DNA of 38,909 nt, from contig NZ_BJLR01000012.1 in the NCBI RefSeq assembly GCF_006538745.1, positions 1-38,909 on the forward strand, written 5' to 3'. Shown in pieces: positions 1-8,090 of this stretch; position 1 is the stretch's first letter; every line of letters starts with the position of its first letter. Origin of the DNA: Cellulomonas cellasea. GTDB lineage: Bacteria; Actinomycetota; Actinomycetes; Actinomycetales; Cellulomonadaceae. A program made the translations under genes and the position numbers. The notes under the pieces are model-generated. The model was given only the letters and a program-made list of their open reading frames with translations, was not told the origin of the DNA and did no database searches.

Positions 1-70
1 GTGCTGCGCCCGCCACGGGCACCACGAGCAGAACCGCCAGCCACGCCGTCGCACGTCGTGCACCGTTCAC
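1..70 (-). CDS. N-terminus of a secreted protein, cut by the left window edge
   Basis: Reading leftwards from a GTG at 70-68, the frame stays open to the edge and encodes a classical signal peptide. It has a short basic n-region with two arginines, then a hydrophobic stretch (WLAVLLVVPVAG) and a small-residue AA end that suits signal peptidase I. A G-rich ribosome-binding stretch (GGGGGTGG) lies just upstream of the GTG. It follows the beta-helix gene on the same strand, with a hairpin in the 82-bp gap. The mature part is outside the window, so no function can be given. The call rests only on the signal peptide and the start context. Confidence 0.5.
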   Translation of the reverse strand, partial: MNGARRATAWLAVLLVVPVAGAA

Positions 71-120
71 CGTCGCCACCCCCGTCGAGCACGCGGCAGC
101 CCGTCCGCCGCGGTGGTCCT

Positions 121-147
121 CCGTCCGGTCCCCCCGGAGCCGGACGG
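121..147 (-). terminator. hairpin downstream of the beta-helix gene
   Basis: A perfect 8-bp inverted repeat, CCGTCCGG (121-128) with CCGGACGG (140-147), encloses an 11-base loop. It begins 6 bases beyond the stop of the minus-strand gene ending at 153. There is no T-tract, as is usual for terminators in such GC-rich genomes. Confidence 0.45.
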
Positions 148-152
148 CCCTG

Positions 153-1262
153 TCAGCTGCGTCGTCCGAGGCACACCACGCCCGTGCACTGCGGCTCGCG
201 TGCGTTGCCCCAGGCCCGGTTGCCGCCGAGGTCCACGGCACCGGGGGCGTAGATGCCCCAGCCGGTGCTGCCGGTCACGACGTTGTCCCCGAGGTGGAGG
301 TCCGCGCCGGGCTCGCTCACGATCGCGTCGTGGTTGCCGCGGAACACGTTGTCCACGACCACGTTCGGGCCGTCCCCCCAGCCGATCCACCACCGCATCC
401 CCGCGCCGACCGCGAGCCCGTTGCCCGCGAACGTGTTGCCGTGCACCTGCCGGCCGGCCCCGCTCGCAGCGACGACCACGTCGTTGTCGACGAACGTGTT
501 CCCGATGAGCGTCGCGCCCGACCAGTACGGGGAGACGACCTCGTCGCTGCCCCGCACCTCGCTGTCCAGCAGGGTCAGGAAGCCGATGTCGGAGATGGTG
601 GCGAACAGCCGGTTGTCGACCATCACGCAGTCCCGGAACTCGAAGCCCCCGTCGGCCCCGCCGATCAGGAGCTCGTTGCGCTCGAACCGGGTCCCCTCGG
701 ACAGGGCGCGCGCGGGGTAGCCCAGGGAGAAGACCACGTCGGCCCCGGTCACCACGCTGTCCCGCAGGGAGACGTCCATCCCGAGGATGGTGGCGTTCTC
801 GTCGCGGAAGACGACCCCGACGTCCTCGAACGTCACCCCGTCGGCGTGGTTCCCGGGCGGTCCGATGCCCCCCGCCCGCTCGCGGAAGCCGTAGTCCCAC
901 CCGCGGACGACGCCGTCCAGGACCGTCGCGGCAGCCTCGTCGTCCTCGCTGTCGTCCTCGACCCGGAGGAAGGCGACTCCCGAGCCTCCCCCGTCGAGGG
1001 TGTGGCCGGCCAGGTCGAGCGTGACGCTCCCCGCGAGGGTGAGCCCCACGCCGTCGCACACGAGGTCCCCCGTCAGCCGGTGCTCGCCCGTGAGCGTGTC
1101 GCCGCACCGGACCTCGTCGACGGGCGGCGGTGACGCGGTGACCGCGGGCGTCGGCGTCCCGTCCCCGGGCGACGGACCGGCACCCGCCGCCGCCGGCCCG
1201 AGCCCGACCCCCGCCACCAGCGCCACCCCGACCGCCCACGCCCCCGACCACCGTGCACGCAT
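153..1262 (-). CDS. secreted right-handed parallel beta-helix protein
   Basis: The 369-residue product starts at ATG 1262, preceded by a G-rich ribosome-binding stretch. The longer frame upstream has no comparable signal. Residues 1-30 are a signal peptide (basic start, hydrophobic core, AAAGA cleavage region), followed by a Pro/Thr-rich linker and a domain with two cysteines (VRCGDT and LVCDG). The rest is made of short repeated turns rich in G-N-x-V and D-x-V patterns (for example GNTFVDNDVVV, DNVFRGNHDAIV), typical of NosD/Beta_helix solenoids. Such proteins are usually secreted carbohydrate-binding or carbohydrate-cleaving proteins, or surface structural proteins. I see no clear polysaccharide-lyase active site, so the substrate is unknown. 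It probably heads a unit with the partial gene downstream. Confidence 0.75.
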   Translation of the reverse strand: MRARWSGAWAVGVALVAGVGLGPAAAGAGPSPGDGTPTPAVTASPPPVDEVRCGDTLTGEHRLTGDLVCDGVGLTLAGSVTLDLAGHTLDGGGSGVAFLRVEDDSEDDEAAATVLDGVVRGWDYGFRERAGGIGPPGNHADGVTFEDVGVVFRDENATILGMDVSLRDSVVTGADVVFSLGYPARALSEGTRFERNELLIGGADGGFEFRDCVMVDNRLFATISDIGFLTLLDSEVRGSDEVVSPYWSGATLIGNTFVDNDVVVAASGAGRQVHGNTFAGNGLAVGAGMRWWIGWGDGPNVVVDNVFRGNHDAIVSEPGADLHLGDNVVTGSTGWGIYAPGAVDLGGNRAWGNAREPQCTGVVCLGRRS

Positions 1263-1615
1263 CGCGCCCACCGCCCCCCGGCTCGTGCACCCGGCAGCCT
1301 GACGCCCCCGTGCGCACCTCACGGCTTACGCCCACCGGGACCGGACCACCAGGGTGAAAACGGACATCGGCACGTCGGCGGACGGCCCACGTGCGGGATC
1401 GGGCCGACGGCGCCGGCCGGACCGCCCGAACGTGCGGGCGACGCACCCCGGACCGGGCTGCCCGCGACGACCGCTCGTGCACCGCACGGGGTCGGGTCCG
1501 CGCAGGGACCGGAGCCGAGGCACGCCGGTCCCGTCCTGCCGTGGCCGTGGCCGTGGCGCGCGGGACGTGCCCGACGAGCGTCGCCGCCCGGTGCAGCGAC
1601 GGGAGGAGGCCCGTC
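1263..1615. other. 353-bp intergenic region between the GGDEF-EAL gene and the beta-helix gene
   Basis: No convincing ORF is present. The stretch must hold the 3' end signals of the GGDEF-EAL gene and the promoter of the beta-helix gene. A weak hairpin (CGTCGC 1579-1584 with GCGACG 1596-1601) lies near the GGDEF-EAL stop, and a second small one (GTGCG 1432-1436 with CGCAC 1442-1446) further left. A short triple repeat of TGGCCG-type hexamers lies around 1540-1557. I see no confident promoter. Confidence 0.4.
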
Positions 1616-3571
1616 CTACGCGCCGAGCCGGCCCGCCGCGCGCCGCTCCCCCACCCCTGCCGACTCCAGGATCGCGTCCGTGAGCGCGTCGGGGTGCTGG
1701 GGCAGCGCAAGGTGGAAGCCCTGGAAGTGCGTCGTGCCGAGCTCCTGCAGCGCGCGCAGCGCCTCCTCGGTCTCGACGCCCTCCACGACGACGGTGCGCC
1801 GCAGGTTGTGCCCGAGCAGGAGCGCCGAGGAGATGACGGCGGCCGACTCGAGGCTGCCGGGGAGCGCGCTGCTGAACGACCGGTCGATCTTGAGCACCGA
1901 CGCGGGGATCTCGACGACCCGGCCGAGCGTCGAGTGCCCCGTGCCGAAGTCGTCGATCGCGAGGTGGCAGCCGAGCCGGCGCAGGCCGTCGACGACCTCG
2001 GCGGGGAACGACGAGGAGTCGAGCGGGCCGTTCTCGGTGATCTCCAGGGTCAGCCGGTCACCCGCGAGGCCCGCCGCGGTCAGGTCGCGCGTGATCCGCT
2101 CGAGCAGGCCCGGGTCGCTCAGCTCGGCCGGCGAGACGTTGACGAACAGCCGCCGCGGCGCGCGCCGGCCCAGCACCGCGTCCCACGTCACGAGCTGGCG
2201 GCACGCGGTCCGCAGCACCCACGCGCCGAGCTCGACGATGAAGCCGCTGCGCACCGCCGCGCCGATGAACGCGCCCGCGGAGAGCAGGCCGTGGCGCGGG
2301 TGCCGCCACCGCACGAGCGCCTCGACCGCGTACAGCGAACCGGGGACCGTGAGCGGGTCGGGGCGGGCGGAGCCGATGCGCGGGTCCACGATCTCGAGGA
2401 TCGGCTGGTAGTGGACCTCGAGCTGCTCCTCGCGGATCGCCGTCTCGAGCTCGCTCGAGAGCTGCTCGTACGAGATCGCCTCGGCCTGCTCGGACGCGTG
2501 CACGACCGGGTCGAACAGCTGGAAGCTGCCCTTGCGCCGGCGCTTGGCCCGGTACATCGCGGCGTCGGCCTGCGAGACGAGCAGGTCGGACGTGACCCCG
2601 GGCTCGTCGCTCACCGCGATGCCGATGCTCGCGGACGGCTGCAGGACGTGACCCTCGGTGAGCATCGGCAGCGCGAGGCTGTCGCAGATGCGCTGCGCGA
2701 CCGCGCACGCGACGTCGGCGGACGCGAGGTGCTCGAGCACGACCACGAACTCGTCGCCGGCGAGGCGCGCGAGCAGGTCGTCGGGCCGCAGCGCCGCCCG
2801 GATCCGCTCGGCGCACGTGAGCAGGAGCTGGTCGCCGAGCGCGTGGCCGTACGTGTCGTTGACGCGCTTGAGCCCGTCGACGTCGATGAACAGCACCCCG
2901 ACGGTCGACAGGTCGCGGCGCACGAGCGTGAGCGCCTCGTCGAGCTGCTCGAAGAAGACCCGCCGCGTCGGCAGCCCCGTGAGCGGGTCGTGCGCGGCCT
3001 GGTGCGCGAGCTCGCCCTGCGTCTGGGCGGCGGCCTCCCGGTCGATCGCGACGACGAGGTACGACGCCGCGAGGTTCGCGAGGGTCCGCGCGGCGGCGAG
3101 CTCGGCCCGCCCGAGCGGCACCGGCTCGGCGCGGTACAGCGTCAGGACGCCGAGCGCCTCGCCGCGCGCCCGCAGCGGGACGGCCGTGACGCTGGCCAGT
3201 CCGAGCTCGGTCGCGCGCTCCTGGAAGTGTGGCCACTCGCCGACGACGGCCAGGTCCGGCGACGCGACGACCCGCCCCGAGGCGTGCGCGTCCGGCGCCG
3301 GGCCCGCCTGGAGCGCCTCCTGGACGCGGTCGAGCTGCTCGACGCGGCGCTGCGTCGCGTAGGCGACGACGAGGAGCTCGCCCCGCGGGCTCGGCGTCGA
3401 GACGCCCGCTCCGGCGAGGCCCAGCAGGTCGACGATGCCCTCGGCGAGCTCCTGCAGGATGTCCTGGACCGAGAAGTCGCCCGTGACGGTCGCCGAGAGC
3501 TCGTCGAGCAGCGACAGCATCGCGCCCGCGTCGACGCGTGCGACCACGTCGCCGTCCGGGGTGTGGGTCAT
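1616..3571 (-). CDS. GAF-GGDEF-EAL protein (c-di-GMP turnover)
   Basis: The 651-residue cytoplasmic protein has a GAF-like sensor (about 15-175), a GGDEF domain (about 190-350) and an EAL domain (about 370-645). The cyclase signature is AGDEF (271-275), a tolerated variant, and an RxxD product-inhibition site (RPDD, 262-265) lies exactly five residues before it. The phosphodiesterase motifs look complete: EAL at 417-419, N478, E513, DDFGTG at 540-545, K561, EGVE at 597-600 and Q617. Either or both activities are therefore possible; from the motifs I would expect phosphodiesterase activity at least. No membrane segment is seen. Start ATG 3571 has GGAG five to six bases upstream; the frame extends further up but without a ribosome-binding site. 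Confidence 0.9.
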   Translation of the reverse strand: MTHTPDGDVVARVDAGAMLSLLDELSATVTGDFSVQDILQELAEGIVDLLGLAGAGVSTPSPRGELLVVAYATQRRVEQLDRVQEALQAGPAPDAHASGRVVASPDLAVVGEWPHFQERATELGLASVTAVPLRARGEALGVLTLYRAEPVPLGRAELAAARTLANLAASYLVVAIDREAAAQTQGELAHQAAHDPLTGLPTRRVFFEQLDEALTLVRRDLSTVGVLFIDVDGLKRVNDTYGHALGDQLLLTCAERIRAALRPDDLLARLAGDEFVVVLEHLASADVACAVAQRICDSLALPMLTEGHVLQPSASIGIAVSDEPGVTSDLLVSQADAAMYRAKRRRKGSFQLFDPVVHASEQAEAISYEQLSSELETAIREEQLEVHYQPILEIVDPRIGSARPDPLTVPGSLYAVEALVRWRHPRHGLLSAGAFIGAAVRSGFIVELGAWVLRTACRQLVTWDAVLGRRAPRRLFVNVSPAELSDPGLLERITRDLTAAGLAGDRLTLEITENGPLDSSSFPAEVVDGLRRLGCHLAIDDFGTGHSTLGRVVEIPASVLKIDRSFSSALPGSLESAAVISSALLLGHNLRRTVVVEGVETEEALRALQELGTTHFQGFHLALPQHPDALTDAILESAGVGERRAAGRLGA

Positions 3572-3730
3572 TGTGCGCTCCGTGCCCTGCTCGACCAACG
3601 ATGCCCACGGGGGTGGCGGGCACCTGCGCCGGGTCACGCGGGGACAGCACCCCGGTCGGACGCTCGCACGTCATCCCTGCCCCCGTTGGCGACGCTAGCG
3701 CGCGCACCGCGGGCACGCCCGTCCCGGGCT

Positions 3731-3753
3731 TCACCCGGGTGAGCATTCACCCG
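3731..3753. promoter_or_regulatory. TCACCC-GGGTGA-gcat-TCACCC operator-like element
   Basis: TCACCCGGGTGA (3731-3742) is a perfect 12-bp palindrome. Its right half, extended to CGGGTGA (3736-3742), pairs again with TCACCCG at 3747-3753 across a 4-base spacer. The result is three TCACCC half-sites in alternating orientation, about 35 bases upstream of the proposed -10 of the GGDEF-EAL gene. This is a plausible activator or repressor site; the regulator is unknown. Confidence 0.4.
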
Positions 3754-3821
3754 ACGGACCTGGGCATACCGGGAGCATCCGCCGGGCGGGGTGGGCCGGC
3801 CGGGCGACGGCCGGGAACGAC

Positions 3822-3851
3822 GACGGCCGGCACGCTCCCGTGCCGGCCGTC
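3822..3851 (-). terminator. strong hairpin terminating map
   Basis: A perfect 13-bp stem, GACGGCCGGCACG (3822-3834) with CGTGCCGGCCGTC (3839-3851), closes a 4-base loop. It sits 34 bases beyond the map stop codon. It lacks a U-tract but is among the most stable short hairpins in the window. Confidence 0.7.
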
Positions 3852-3885
3852 CGCGACCCGTGGGCCCGAGCGCATCAGCGCGCCG

Positions 3886-4656
3886 TCAGGCGCTGCGCTC
3901 CGTGAGCACGACCGGGCCGTCGGGCGTGATCGCGACGGTGTGCTCGGCGTGCGCGGCGAGCGAGCCGTCGGCGGAGCGGATCGTCCAGCCGTCGGGGTCC
4001 ATCACGTAGCCGTCGCCGCCGGCCATGAACCACGGCTCGATCGCGATGACGAGGCCCGGCTTGAGCCGCTGGCCCGAGCCCTTGCGGCCGAGGTTCGGCA
4101 CGTGCGGCTCCTCGTGCATCGTGCGCCCGACGCCGTGCCCGCCGAAGTCGGCGTTGATCCCGTACCCCGCGCTGCGGCCGACCTCGCCGATCGCCGCGGA
4201 GATGTCGCCCATGCGGCCCCCGGGCTGCGCGGCGGCGATGCCCGCGGCGAGCGCGCGCTCGGTGGTCTCGATGAGCCGCGCGGCCTCGGGGCTCGGCGTG
4301 CCGACCTGGAACGTGAGCGCGGAGTCGGCGACCCAGCCCTCGACCTGCGCGGCGAAGTCGATGCTCAGCACGTCGCCGTCGCGCAGCACGTAGTCGGACG
4401 GCAGCCCGTGCAGCGCGGCGTCGTTGACCGACGTGCACAGCACGCCCGGGTACGGGATCGCGCCGAACGACGGGTGGTACCCGAGGTACACCGAGTGCGC
4501 GCCGGCCTCCCGGATGAGGCCGTGCGCGTGCGCGTCGAGGTCGCGCAGGCTCACGCCCACGGCCGCGACCGACCGCAGCGACGTCAGGACGTGCGCGATG
4601 AACGCGCCCGCGGGTCGCATCTCGTCGATCTCGGCAGGAGTCTTCAGCTGGGCCAT
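3886..4656 (-). CDS. map: type I methionine aminopeptidase
   Basis: The 256-residue enzyme removes the initiator methionine from nascent proteins. All five metal ligands of the pita-bread fold are visible: D100 (in SIDFAA), D111 (in VADSALTF), H174 (in GGHGVGRTMHEEP), E207 (in AIEPWF) and E238 (in AEHTVAI). The substrate-contacting histidine (H83 in ALHGLP) is also present. Length and motif spacing are normal for bacterial MetAP type I without an N-terminal extension. Upstream of ATG 4656 there is GAGAGG at ribosome-binding distance, but also GAGGCT exactly six bases before the ATG, so leaderless translation is possible. It stands alone rather than in the common secY-adk-map cluster, so it may be a second copy. 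Confidence 0.95.
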   Translation of the reverse strand: MAQLKTPAEIDEMRPAGAFIAHVLTSLRSVAAVGVSLRDLDAHAHGLIREAGAHSVYLGYHPSFGAIPYPGVLCTSVNDAALHGLPSDYVLRDGDVLSIDFAAQVEGWVADSALTFQVGTPSPEAARLIETTERALAAGIAAAQPGGRMGDISAAIGEVGRSAGYGINADFGGHGVGRTMHEEPHVPNLGRKGSGQRLKPGLVIAIEPWFMAGGDGYVMDPDGWTIRSADGSLAAHAEHTVAITPDGPVVLTERSA

Positions 4657-4851
4657 CGCACTAGCCTCTCACCGCCGCACGCCGGTCCGTGGCGCGCTCC
4701 GCCAGCCGGGCACCGCCTCGTCGGGCCCCGGCCGGCGCGCCCACCGCGCCCGTCACGACGGCGATGCGGCCTACTGTGGCTGGTGGGCGTCGACGCTCGG
4801 CAGTTGCGCGGTGACGGTCGGTCTCGGGATGCTGACGGCCGGGGGGTGGCG

Positions 4852-5937
4852 ATGGGTCCGGACGTCGCGGTGCGCCGCGAGCAGGCCGACCTGCTCCTGG
4901 TGGTCCTGCTGCTGGTGACGGCAGCGGTCCAGCTCATGGTGATGGCTCTGCCCGCGTCCGCAGCCTTCGACGCCGCGGAAGCCCTGTCGATCCTCTTCCG
5001 CGTCGGCGCCGCGCTCTGGCTGCTCACCACCCGGAGGCTCGACCGCGGCCCGCGGACGTTCGCCGTCATCCTCACCCTCGACGTGCTGCTGTTCCTCGCC
5101 AGCTACGCGCTCCTCGGGCAGGCCGGGAACGCCGGGGTCCCCCTGGCGCTGATCAGCCGCGTCCCCTTCATCGTCGCGGTGCTCCCGCTCCGGCAGATCC
5201 AGTTCCTGACCGGCCTCGTCCTGCTCGGCTGCGACGGGATCCTCCTGTGGCAGGTGAGCCAGGGCAACCCGTTCCCGGCCGGGCTGGCGCTGCTGTTCAC
5301 CACGGTCGTGCTCGTCACCGGGTACACCGTGCGCGCCCTGACCTCCTCGCTCGCCGCCAGCGCCCGCGGCGCACGCGAGCTCGCCGCCCAGCTCGAGCAC
5401 GCTGCGCTGCACGACCCCCTCACCGGGCTGCCCAACCGCGCCCTGTACGCCGACCGCCTCGAGAACGCCGTCGCCCACACCCTGCGCACCGGCCACGACG
5501 TCGCTGTCCTCCTGCTCGACCTCGACCGGTTCAAGGACGTCAACGACACGCACGGCCACGCCACCGGTGACGCCCTCCTCGTCGCGGTCGCCGCACGACT
5601 GCGCGCATCCGTGCGCGCCGGAGACACCGTCGCCCGCTTCGGCGGCGACGAGTTCCTCGTCATCGTCGACGACATCACCGCCCCGAGCGACGCCCTCGAC
5701 GTCGCCCGCCACCTGCGTGACGCCCTGATCCGCCCCTTCGGCATCGAGGACCTGCAGATCCGGTCCAGCGCGAGCATCGGCGTGGCCTTCGCCCGCAACC
5801 GCGCCCACGAGCTCGGCGCGGTCCTGCGCGAGGCCGACGTCGCCATGTACCGTGCGAAGGACCAGGGACCCGGCCGCATCGAGGTGTTCGACCCCGCCCC
5901 TCGCTCCTCCCCACGCCCTGCCCTCGACGGCCCGTAG
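4852..5937 (+). CDS. membrane-anchored diguanylate cyclase (GGDEF)
   Basis: The 361-residue protein has about six hydrophobic segments (roughly 13-33, 40-60, 70-90, 98-113, 117-135, 142-162), then a short linker and a C-terminal GGDEF domain. The active-site motif is an intact FGGDEF (263-268), with an RxxD inhibition site (RAGD, 255-258) five residues before it. The LDLDRFKDVNDTHGH metal and substrate segment is present. No EAL domain follows, so it should synthesise c-di-GMP at the membrane. The membrane part is not a family I can name. ATG 4852 has GGGGGG upstream. An in-frame GTG at 4783, five bases after a TACTGT -10-like box (4772-4777), would give a 384-residue leaderless alternative. 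Confidence 0.88.
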   Translation: MGPDVAVRREQADLLLVVLLLVTAAVQLMVMALPASAAFDAAEALSILFRVGAALWLLTTRRLDRGPRTFAVILTLDVLLFLASYALLGQAGNAGVPLALISRVPFIVAVLPLRQIQFLTGLVLLGCDGILLWQVSQGNPFPAGLALLFTTVVLVTGYTVRALTSSLAASARGARELAAQLEHAALHDPLTGLPNRALYADRLENAVAHTLRTGHDVAVLLLDLDRFKDVNDTHGHATGDALLVAVAARLRASVRAGDTVARFGGDEFLVIVDDITAPSDALDVARHLRDALIRPFGIEDLQIRSSASIGVAFARNRAHELGAVLREADVAMYRAKDQGPGRIEVFDPAPRSSPRPALDGP

Positions 5938-5962
5938 CCGTACCCGTGCCGTTGTCCCACGC

Positions 5963-5991
5963 GCAGGTGCACGGGACGATCCTTCACCTGC
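5963..5991. terminator. hairpin between convergent GGDEF and VWA genes
   Basis: GCAGGTG (5963-5969) and CACCTGC (5985-5991) form a 7-bp stem with a 15-base loop in the 107-bp gap between two convergent genes. It could serve both strands. The stem is short, so support is moderate. Confidence 0.4.
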
Positions 5992-6044
5992 ACGTCTCCA
6001 CCGCAGCGTCGCCCGGGGCGTCCCGGCCTGCGCCGCCAGCGCGG

Positions 6045-6749
6045 TCAGCGCAGGATGCCGCGTCCCCGCACCTCGGCGAGCCACTCCGGGTACTCGACGA
6101 GCAGCAGGTCGAACAGCGCCTGGTCCTGGACCAGCGTCAGGTCGCCGACGGGCTGGTAGTCCGCGTTGTCGACGACCCGGTCCGACAGGTCGTCGAGCTT
6201 CTGCAGGAACGGGATGTCCTCGTCGCCGATGCTGAGGAACTTCCAGAACACCGGGCTGCCCGACGCGTCGCGCAGCTCGTTCGTCGCCGCGGTCCGGTGG
6301 GTCGGGGCGCCGTCGGTCAGGAACAGCACGTACACGGGGACGTCCGCCGTCGCACCAGGGCCGGCCAGCCCGTAGTGCTCGCGCACCGCGCGGATCGCGC
6401 CGGCGTAGTCGGTCAGCCCGAGGTGGCGCCCGGCGCGCAGCCGGTCGACGCCGCCGCGGTAGTCGTCGAGCGTGAGCTCCCCGGCGTGCCACGCCTCGGT
6501 GCCGAAGAAGAACACGTCGATCGAGCCGTCGTCGTCGAGCTGGGTCCCGAGCGCGAGCACCCGCTCCGCGAGCGCCTGCATCTGCCCGCTCGCGTACGAC
6601 GCGCGCATCGAGCCCGAGTGGTCGAGGCACAGCGCGACCTTCGCCGCGTGACCGTCGAGGTCGTGCTTGCTGAGGTTGAACTGCGCCTTCTTGGCGAGGT
6701 TGACCAGCTCGGGCGCGCGGGTCTGGAGCTTCTCGAACGAGATCGCCAT
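6045..6749 (-). CDS. TerF-like VWA domain protein
   Basis: The 234-residue protein is essentially one von Willebrand A domain with an intact metal-ion-dependent adhesion site: DHSGS (43-47) and, later, the FLTDGAP segment. The overall pattern (MAISFEKLQ start, KVALCLDHSGSM, SIDVFFFG, PVFWKFLSIG, VDNADYQ) matches the C-terminal VWA half of TerF-type tellurium-resistance proteins, found in actinobacteria as stand-alone proteins. The cellular role of these solo forms is not established. ATG 6749 has GGAAGG about six bases upstream. No other ter genes (terB, terD, terY) are in the window, so a tellurite phenotype should not be assumed. Confidence 0.8.
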   Translation of the reverse strand: MAISFEKLQTRAPELVNLAKKAQFNLSKHDLDGHAAKVALCLDHSGSMRASYASGQMQALAERVLALGTQLDDDGSIDVFFFGTEAWHAGELTLDDYRGGVDRLRAGRHLGLTDYAGAIRAVREHYGLAGPGATADVPVYVLFLTDGAPTHRTAATNELRDASGSPVFWKFLSIGDEDIPFLQKLDDLSDRVVDNADYQPVGDLTLVQDQALFDLLLVEYPEWLAEVRGRGILR

Positions 6750-6959
6750 GAGGGGCCTTCCGGGGGTGCGGTGCGGGGTGCCGGACCACCCTGCCCCACG
6801 GTGGCGCCGCACGCGGGTGATTCCCGCGCCGGTCGCGACATGGACCTCGTTGATCGTGTGAGTGCAGCGACCTTCACTTGTCTCTGGGGACCGCTTCGCG
6901 TGCGGCGAGCTTCCGTTCGTCGGCGCCTTCCGGCAGCGTCCGGTGCGCGGCCCGCTGGT

Positions 6960-7913
6960 CTAGTCGTCGGCCGAGGCGGCGCCCGCGGCCATGGTGGTGA
7001 TCGAGACGTCATGCACCACGAGCCGCTGGGTCGGGAAACGCTCCCGCCGGCTCGGACCGTCGAACTTGCCGTCCCCGGCGGGGCCCTTGAACACCTCGGT
7101 CTGCATGATGACGTTCCACGGACGGCTCATGATCTCGGCGCAGGTGAAGTCGTTGTTCGGCTTGGGGTTGGTGCCGCACACGTGCCTGGCGACACGGACC
7201 CCGTTGACCCGGTACGTGACCGTGGACCCGCGCTTGGTGGCCGTGAAGGTGGTGCGCTCGGCGGGGTCGAAGGCCTCCGTCCCCTTGGTGGTGGTGGTGC
7301 TGAGCTCGTGCTGGCCGTCACCGGTGGTGATGCACCCCGCGTGGGTCGACTGGGTCGTCTGGTTCGGCTTCGCGGAGTACCACTCGATGACGTCGATCTC
7401 ACCGAGCGGGCTCGTGCTCTGCGCTCCGCAGTAGCCGACCCCGGGCCCCTGGTCGACGTTGTTGGCCCAGAGGGCGCTGCGTGCACCGGCGCTGTGCCGC
7501 TGCGGCATCGTCGCGACGAACTTCAGGGTGAAGTCCTGGCCCTGGGGGACGACGCCGAACAGGTTGAGCCGACCGATCGAGTACTTCGTGTCCGAGAGGT
7601 CGGCGCACGGCTCCGGGTGCGGGTCGTCGCTGCCGGTCAGGCTCCCTGGGGTGCAGTGGCGCATCGCGGTGATGACGAGATCGCCGTTGTCCTTCACGCG
7701 CACGTTCTCCGTGCGGTACACCCCCTGGTGACCGCCGCCCGAACCCAGGCGCTCCCACTCGTAGCCGTCCCAGGCCAGGGTGTCGTTGGGGGGTACGGCC
7801 GCAGCCGCAGCGGTGACGGCCGGCGCGCTGGTCGCCGTCACCGCGCCGACCACGACCATGGCCGTCGCCATGGTCGTCGTCGCCAGCATCCTCGTCAGCT
7901 TCCGGACCGTCAT
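6960..7913 (-). CDS. secreted GH16-like glycoside hydrolase
   Basis: The 317-residue protein begins with a signal peptide (basic MTVRKLTRM, a hydrophobic core, then an Ala-rich cleavage zone near 30-40). The mature part looks like a GH16 beta-jelly-roll. The diagnostic catalytic ExDxxE motif is visible as GEIDVIEWYS with E172, D174 and E177, and LWANN and a C-terminal RLVVHDVSI strand are also consistent. GH16 members cleave beta-1,3- or mixed-linked glucans or galactans; the specificity here cannot be read. Four or more cysteines suggest disulphides outside the cell. Start ATG 7913 has GAGAGG upstream. It is a single-gene unit. Confidence 0.75.
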   Translation of the reverse strand: MTVRKLTRMLATTTMATAMVVVGAVTATSAPAVTAAAAAVPPNDTLAWDGYEWERLGSGGGHQGVYRTENVRVKDNGDLVITAMRHCTPGSLTGSDDPHPEPCADLSDTKYSIGRLNLFGVVPQGQDFTLKFVATMPQRHSAGARSALWANNVDQGPGVGYCGAQSTSPLGEIDVIEWYSAKPNQTTQSTHAGCITTGDGQHELSTTTTKGTEAFDPAERTTFTATKRGSTVTYRVNGVRVARHVCGTNPKPNNDFTCAEIMSRPWNVIMQTEVFKGPAGDGKFDGPSRRERFPTQRLVVHDVSITTMAAGAASADD

Positions 7914-7941
7914 GCGGAGCACCTCTCGCGTGGACGTGCCG

Positions 7942-7972
7942 GAGGGCTCTCCCTCGAGCGTGTGTGAGCCTA
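7942..7972 (-). promoter_or_regulatory. promoter and 5' UTR dyad of the GH16-like gene
   Basis: Reading leftwards, TAGGCT at 7972-7967 fits an actinobacterial -10 box, about 54 bases before the ATG at 7913. Just inside the predicted leader, GAGGG (7942-7946) and CCCTC (7951-7955) form a 5-bp inverted repeat around CTCT. It could be an operator or a leader hairpin. No good -35 hexamer is seen. Confidence 0.35.
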
Positions 7973-8090
7973 GGCGCGCATGGTGACCGCGCGGAAGCCC
8001 CTGGCCGACGACGAGAAGCGACCTTCGCACCGCGTCAGCACCTGGGCGCCCGGCCGGCCGTCGGTGTCGCCTGCTCACGAGCCGCGCCGG

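Larger units (their letters stand above)
3572..3885. other. intergenic region between the GGDEF-EAL gene and map
   Basis: This 314-bp stretch carries the minus-strand promoter of the GGDEF-EAL gene and the terminator of map. A possible -10 box, TAGCGT, reads leftwards at 3697-3692, about 120 bases before the start codon. A three-half-site TCACCC element lies at 3731-3753 and the map terminator hairpin at 3822-3851. No protein-coding frame is convincing here. Confidence 0.5.

Noticed and set aside
67-1710. 547-codon minus-strand frame overlapping the beta-helix gene
   Set aside because: Its product is almost entirely Arg/Gly/Pro with no domain. It is a high-GC shadow of the real gene in another frame.
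3538-4851. Long upstream extension of the membrane GGDEF gene
   Set aside because: The extension is antisense to map and Arg-rich. The hydrophobic segments and a plausible start begin at 4783-4852.
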